Assembly (NCBI GenBank): GCA_036939975.1
Contig: JALLPB010001077.1
Location: 1-10,000, forward strand
Reading direction: 5' to 3'
Source of the DNA: Cyclostephanos tholiformis
Taxonomy: Eukaryota; Bacillariophyta; Thalassiosirophyceae; Thalassiosirales; Thalassiosiraceae
Length of the DNA: 10,000 nt
The translations under genes and the position numbers were made by a program. Positions 7,652 to 10,000 of this stretch are shown in pieces. A model generated the notes under the pieces. It saw only the letters and a list, made by a program, of their open reading frames with translations, was not told the origin of the DNA and did not search any database. Within the stretch, counting starts at the first letter, position 1; the number at the start of each line of letters is the position of its first letter.

Positions 7652-7814
7652 ATCGTAGCCTCCTATTTACAATCGAAATAAAGAGTCTTGTATTAATTGC
7701 GTAGTAACTCATCCCACCTATCATTCTGTCAAAGAGGCTGGCTCAAGAATCAATATCATTGTGCTTAAATTTACTCATCTAGTTTGTTTTATCCACCTCC
7801 TTCTCTAAGCTTCA
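7652..7814. other. Convergent intergenic spacer
   Basis: Only 163 bp separate the stop codons of the plus-strand EEP gene and the minus-strand importin gene, so both 3' ends lie here and may overlap. It is AT-rich and has no ORF of note. No AATAAA is visible on the minus strand for the importin gene. Confidence 0.7.
7677..7682 (+). terminator. Polyadenylation signal AATAAA of the EEP gene
   Basis: A canonical AATAAA hexamer lies 26 bp after the TAG stop of the EEP gene, a plausible position for a compact genome with short 3' untranslated regions. Confidence 0.6.
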
Positions 7815-10000
7815 TCACACCATTATCGTTCGACTGCGCTCACACACTGACGTGAATCTCCGAACGGACGAGTTGAATTCCTCACGAGCCACTCGGTTAT
7901 GCAGCGTCACAAAAAATGCACTCTTGGCATGCTCAGGTGCTGCCGTCAATGGTGGCTGGATCCACTGCATCAAGAGTTCAGGACAAAGCTGGTTGAGATA
8001 GAAAAGCACCCCAGCGATGGAACCACTCCCAGAATCGAGACGGTAAGCCGGCAAATCACCTAAGAGTGCCATGGCGAGATTGGTCACCAAAGGCTGCCCT
8101 TCCGCCACGATGGCCTGTTCAAGTGAAGCTATGTTAGCCTGTTCGATCGCGTCCAAGGAGCTTCTGGATCGCAACTTCAGACTGTAAGAGACGGTATTCT
8201 CCAAGAAATTGAGCGTCCCTCGATTAGCATCTTTGTGATGCAGCTTCATACCAACGCCGGCGCACTGCAGCAGAGAATTGAAAAGCGAGCTTTGTACGAG
8301 AGGCGACGGACAATGACTGATCATCCGTCCTGCTAAAAAAAAGAATTCCTCTACAACATCTGGATGGGCCGTGAAATCGTCTGCTGATCGTAAGGCTTGG
8401 AAGACAGTCGACGAAAGACTTGCCATCATGTCGTAAAGCAGATTGGAATGAGATACGTCGCTTCCGTATTCGGAGACAATTATGCTAGCCAAATAGAGAT
8501 AGGGAGACGATAAAGACATTGAGAAGTTTTTGATAGTCTGCTCCACCAACGGCTTGAGCAATGGGGCGTAATGGACCGCACCGCATTCCCGAAGCGCGTG
8601 CTTGTGCAGTCGACATAGTTTCTCCCCGCAGTTGAAATCCCGAGGGTGTTTCTGACTGACGGCGTCAAGCATCGGCCAGGTCTCCCCCATGAGGCTAAGG
8701 ATAAAATCCGATCGATTCAGTGCCCCCGCGACCCGCTGAGATGACGGTCGCGGCAGACGCATGTGCTGAACGAGGGTGGTCAGTCGACAAAACTCGGCGG
8801 ATATTTGCTTCGGACTTGGGTAGACCTCGGGAGCGGCCATTGCCCGTAGATTATCGATTATCGGACGCGCAAGGTGATGGATTATCGAAGGGTTGTTAGT
8901 AACTTTGCACGACACCGCCTTGCACACGCCCTGAATAATAATTAACATCCACCAATTGATAAAAAAGGTAGCAACTCGATTAAAAAGAAAGTACTTAAAG
9001 TGCACATACGCGGTTGACGGTGATATCGCATGTACAAAAAATGCGCAATGTACAAACCTCGAGTACCTCCATCTCGTTCTTGAGATCGAGGACGAAATCC
9101 TCCCCTCCACCAACTACACCCCCTGTCGACGACAACCTCCTGTGCTGTTCCCTGGCGACCACAATGGCGTCGTACAGCTGCAATACCGAATCCCCTAAAG
9201 TGTCGCAACGTTCACATATCTCACGTATGGCGACGGCCGCAGATGACGCGCACCTCGGCATCGAAAGTCCCTGCGCCAGGTACGGCAACAGCGGCCCGAG
9301 GTACGAAGGATGCATGCCCAGCCACGACGCATACTTCCCCACAGTCCGACACGCCGTACATCTCAGGAGCGGTGCGTCCCCGGGCAGCTGGGGTATCAGT
9401 CCCATCACGAAAGGGATATTGTGCGCCTCGTCAGAAGGGACGTACATCGAGACCGCCTGTATCGCGTACAGGTATCCCTCGATCCCGTGCCAGTCCGCCA
9501 GCTGTCCGTCAGGCGGTAACGACGACACACGCCTGCATTCCTCCTGGAGGGGATCCCCCGTGGCACGCAGGACCGTATCTCCCCCCAGCAAACGACAGCA
9601 ATCCTCGATCGTGTCTGCGAAGTACATGCGTATGCCCTCGATGTCGTCAAGTCTGTCCGGGCTCAGGTCCTCCACTCCGACGGGATACCGTAGCAAGTGG
9701 GTGCACACGTCCAGCAATCGCGTTAGTTGCGGCGCGAACGAGTCAATCTTGATCTGACGGTACTCGAATGGCTCGAGCTCCTCGAGTCCAATGACGAAGC
9801 GGTACCAAAAGTGAAGGGTTATGCCCGCGATCTCCTTGTCGGGGATGGAGGAACAACGCAGCACGAGATCCACAAGCGACGACTGGTTCATCTCCTCGTG
9901 GCTGAGGATTAGGCTGAGGTAAGACTCGGACATTTCAGTGAAGATTCTACAGTAGCCCCTCATCCCGTCCTCGTCCTCGTCCAGTATCGATTTCATGAAC
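7815..10000 (-). CDS. TNPO3: Transportin-3 / MTR10-type importin-beta family nuclear import receptor, C-terminal part
   Basis: The coding sequence is complement(join(7815..8930, 9058..>10000)); 685 residues are visible and the N-terminus lies beyond the right edge. These proteins are HEAT-repeat karyopherins that carry SR-rich splicing factors and other cargo into the nucleus, released by Ran-GTP. Family-typical segments appear in order: GYCRIFTEMSESYL, a helix with LHFWYRF, FADTIEDCCRLLGG, DPLQEE with DWHGIEGYLYAIQAV, a stretch with CRTVGKYASWLGMHP and PLLPYLAQGL, ASSAAVAIREICERC, then in exon 2 GVCKAVSCKV, RFTSVC and others, including MGETWPMLDAVSQKH, SEYGSD, HPDVVEEFFFLAGRMI and LLGDLPAYRL. 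The order and spacing match TNPO3 along its C-terminal two-thirds. The paralogue importin-13 is less likely but belongs to the same subfamily. An ATG at 9996-9994 falls inside the conserved region and is not the start. Confidence 0.9.
8931..9057 (-). other. Intron in the transportin-3-like gene
   Basis: Minus-strand donor GTTTGT at 9057-9052 (after CTCGAG) and acceptor TTATTATTCAG ending at 8931; 127 nt, phase 0. Splicing joins NEMEVLE to GVCKAVSCKV, matching the family pattern of a Leu-Glu-x-Glu-Gly helix. Read-through gives a stop after about 20 codons, at 8995. A weaker donor, GTACTC, lies nine bases upstream and would lose three residues. Confidence 0.85.

Noticed and set aside
9014..9757. 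Plus-strand 247-codon open frame antisense to the importin gene
   Set aside because: It crosses the splice donor of the conserved minus-strand gene and encodes a Ser/Pro-rich sequence with no domain.

Overview
The window looks like nuclear DNA of a eukaryotic microalga, most likely a diatom or another stramenopile. I infer this from short GT-AG introns (78-134 bp) that restore conserved protein domains exactly, from compact gene spacing, from Asp/Ser-rich low-complexity stretches inside otherwise conserved proteins, and from a plant-like EDR2 C-terminal domain and a plant-like EF-hand phosphatase/nuclease next to a universal importin. The lineage call rests on gene style only and is moderate in confidence.

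Layout. Positions 1-953 hold two open stretches on the minus strand that read as low-complexity protein (acidic/Ser-rich, then Met/Gln-rich). They are not clearly joinable and may be a degraded, or spliced and unresolved, gene, possibly transposon-associated. Positions 954-1744 carry no gene I can support. Positions 1745-4524 (minus) are a four-exon gene for an 818-residue protein with a PH domain, a hydrophobic membrane segment and an EDR2_C (DUF1336) domain. I reconstructed its three introns and the final exon from splice sites and frame continuity. Positions 4525-4984 are a divergent promoter with clustered E2F-like GCGGGAA sites in small palindromes and a uORF whose stop overlaps the next start codon. 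Positions 4985-7651 (plus) are an intronless gene for an 888-residue endonuclease/exonuclease/phosphatase (EEP) protein with a signal peptide. A block of duplicated EF-hand modules sits inside its catalytic fold. Positions 7652-7814 are a short convergent spacer with an AATAAA signal. Positions 7815 to the right edge (minus) are the C-terminal two-thirds of a transportin-3/MTR10-type importin-beta protein, in two exons.

The three solid genes are not an operon or an obvious pathway. The lipid-binding PH/EDR2_C gene and the putative Ca2+-responsive secretory EEP gene share a bidirectional promoter, so co-regulation, perhaps cell-cycle linked, is possible but is inference. I saw no RNA genes, CRISPR arrays or intact mobile elements. 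The most interesting object is the EEP enzyme with calcium-binding modules inserted between its catalytic motifs.
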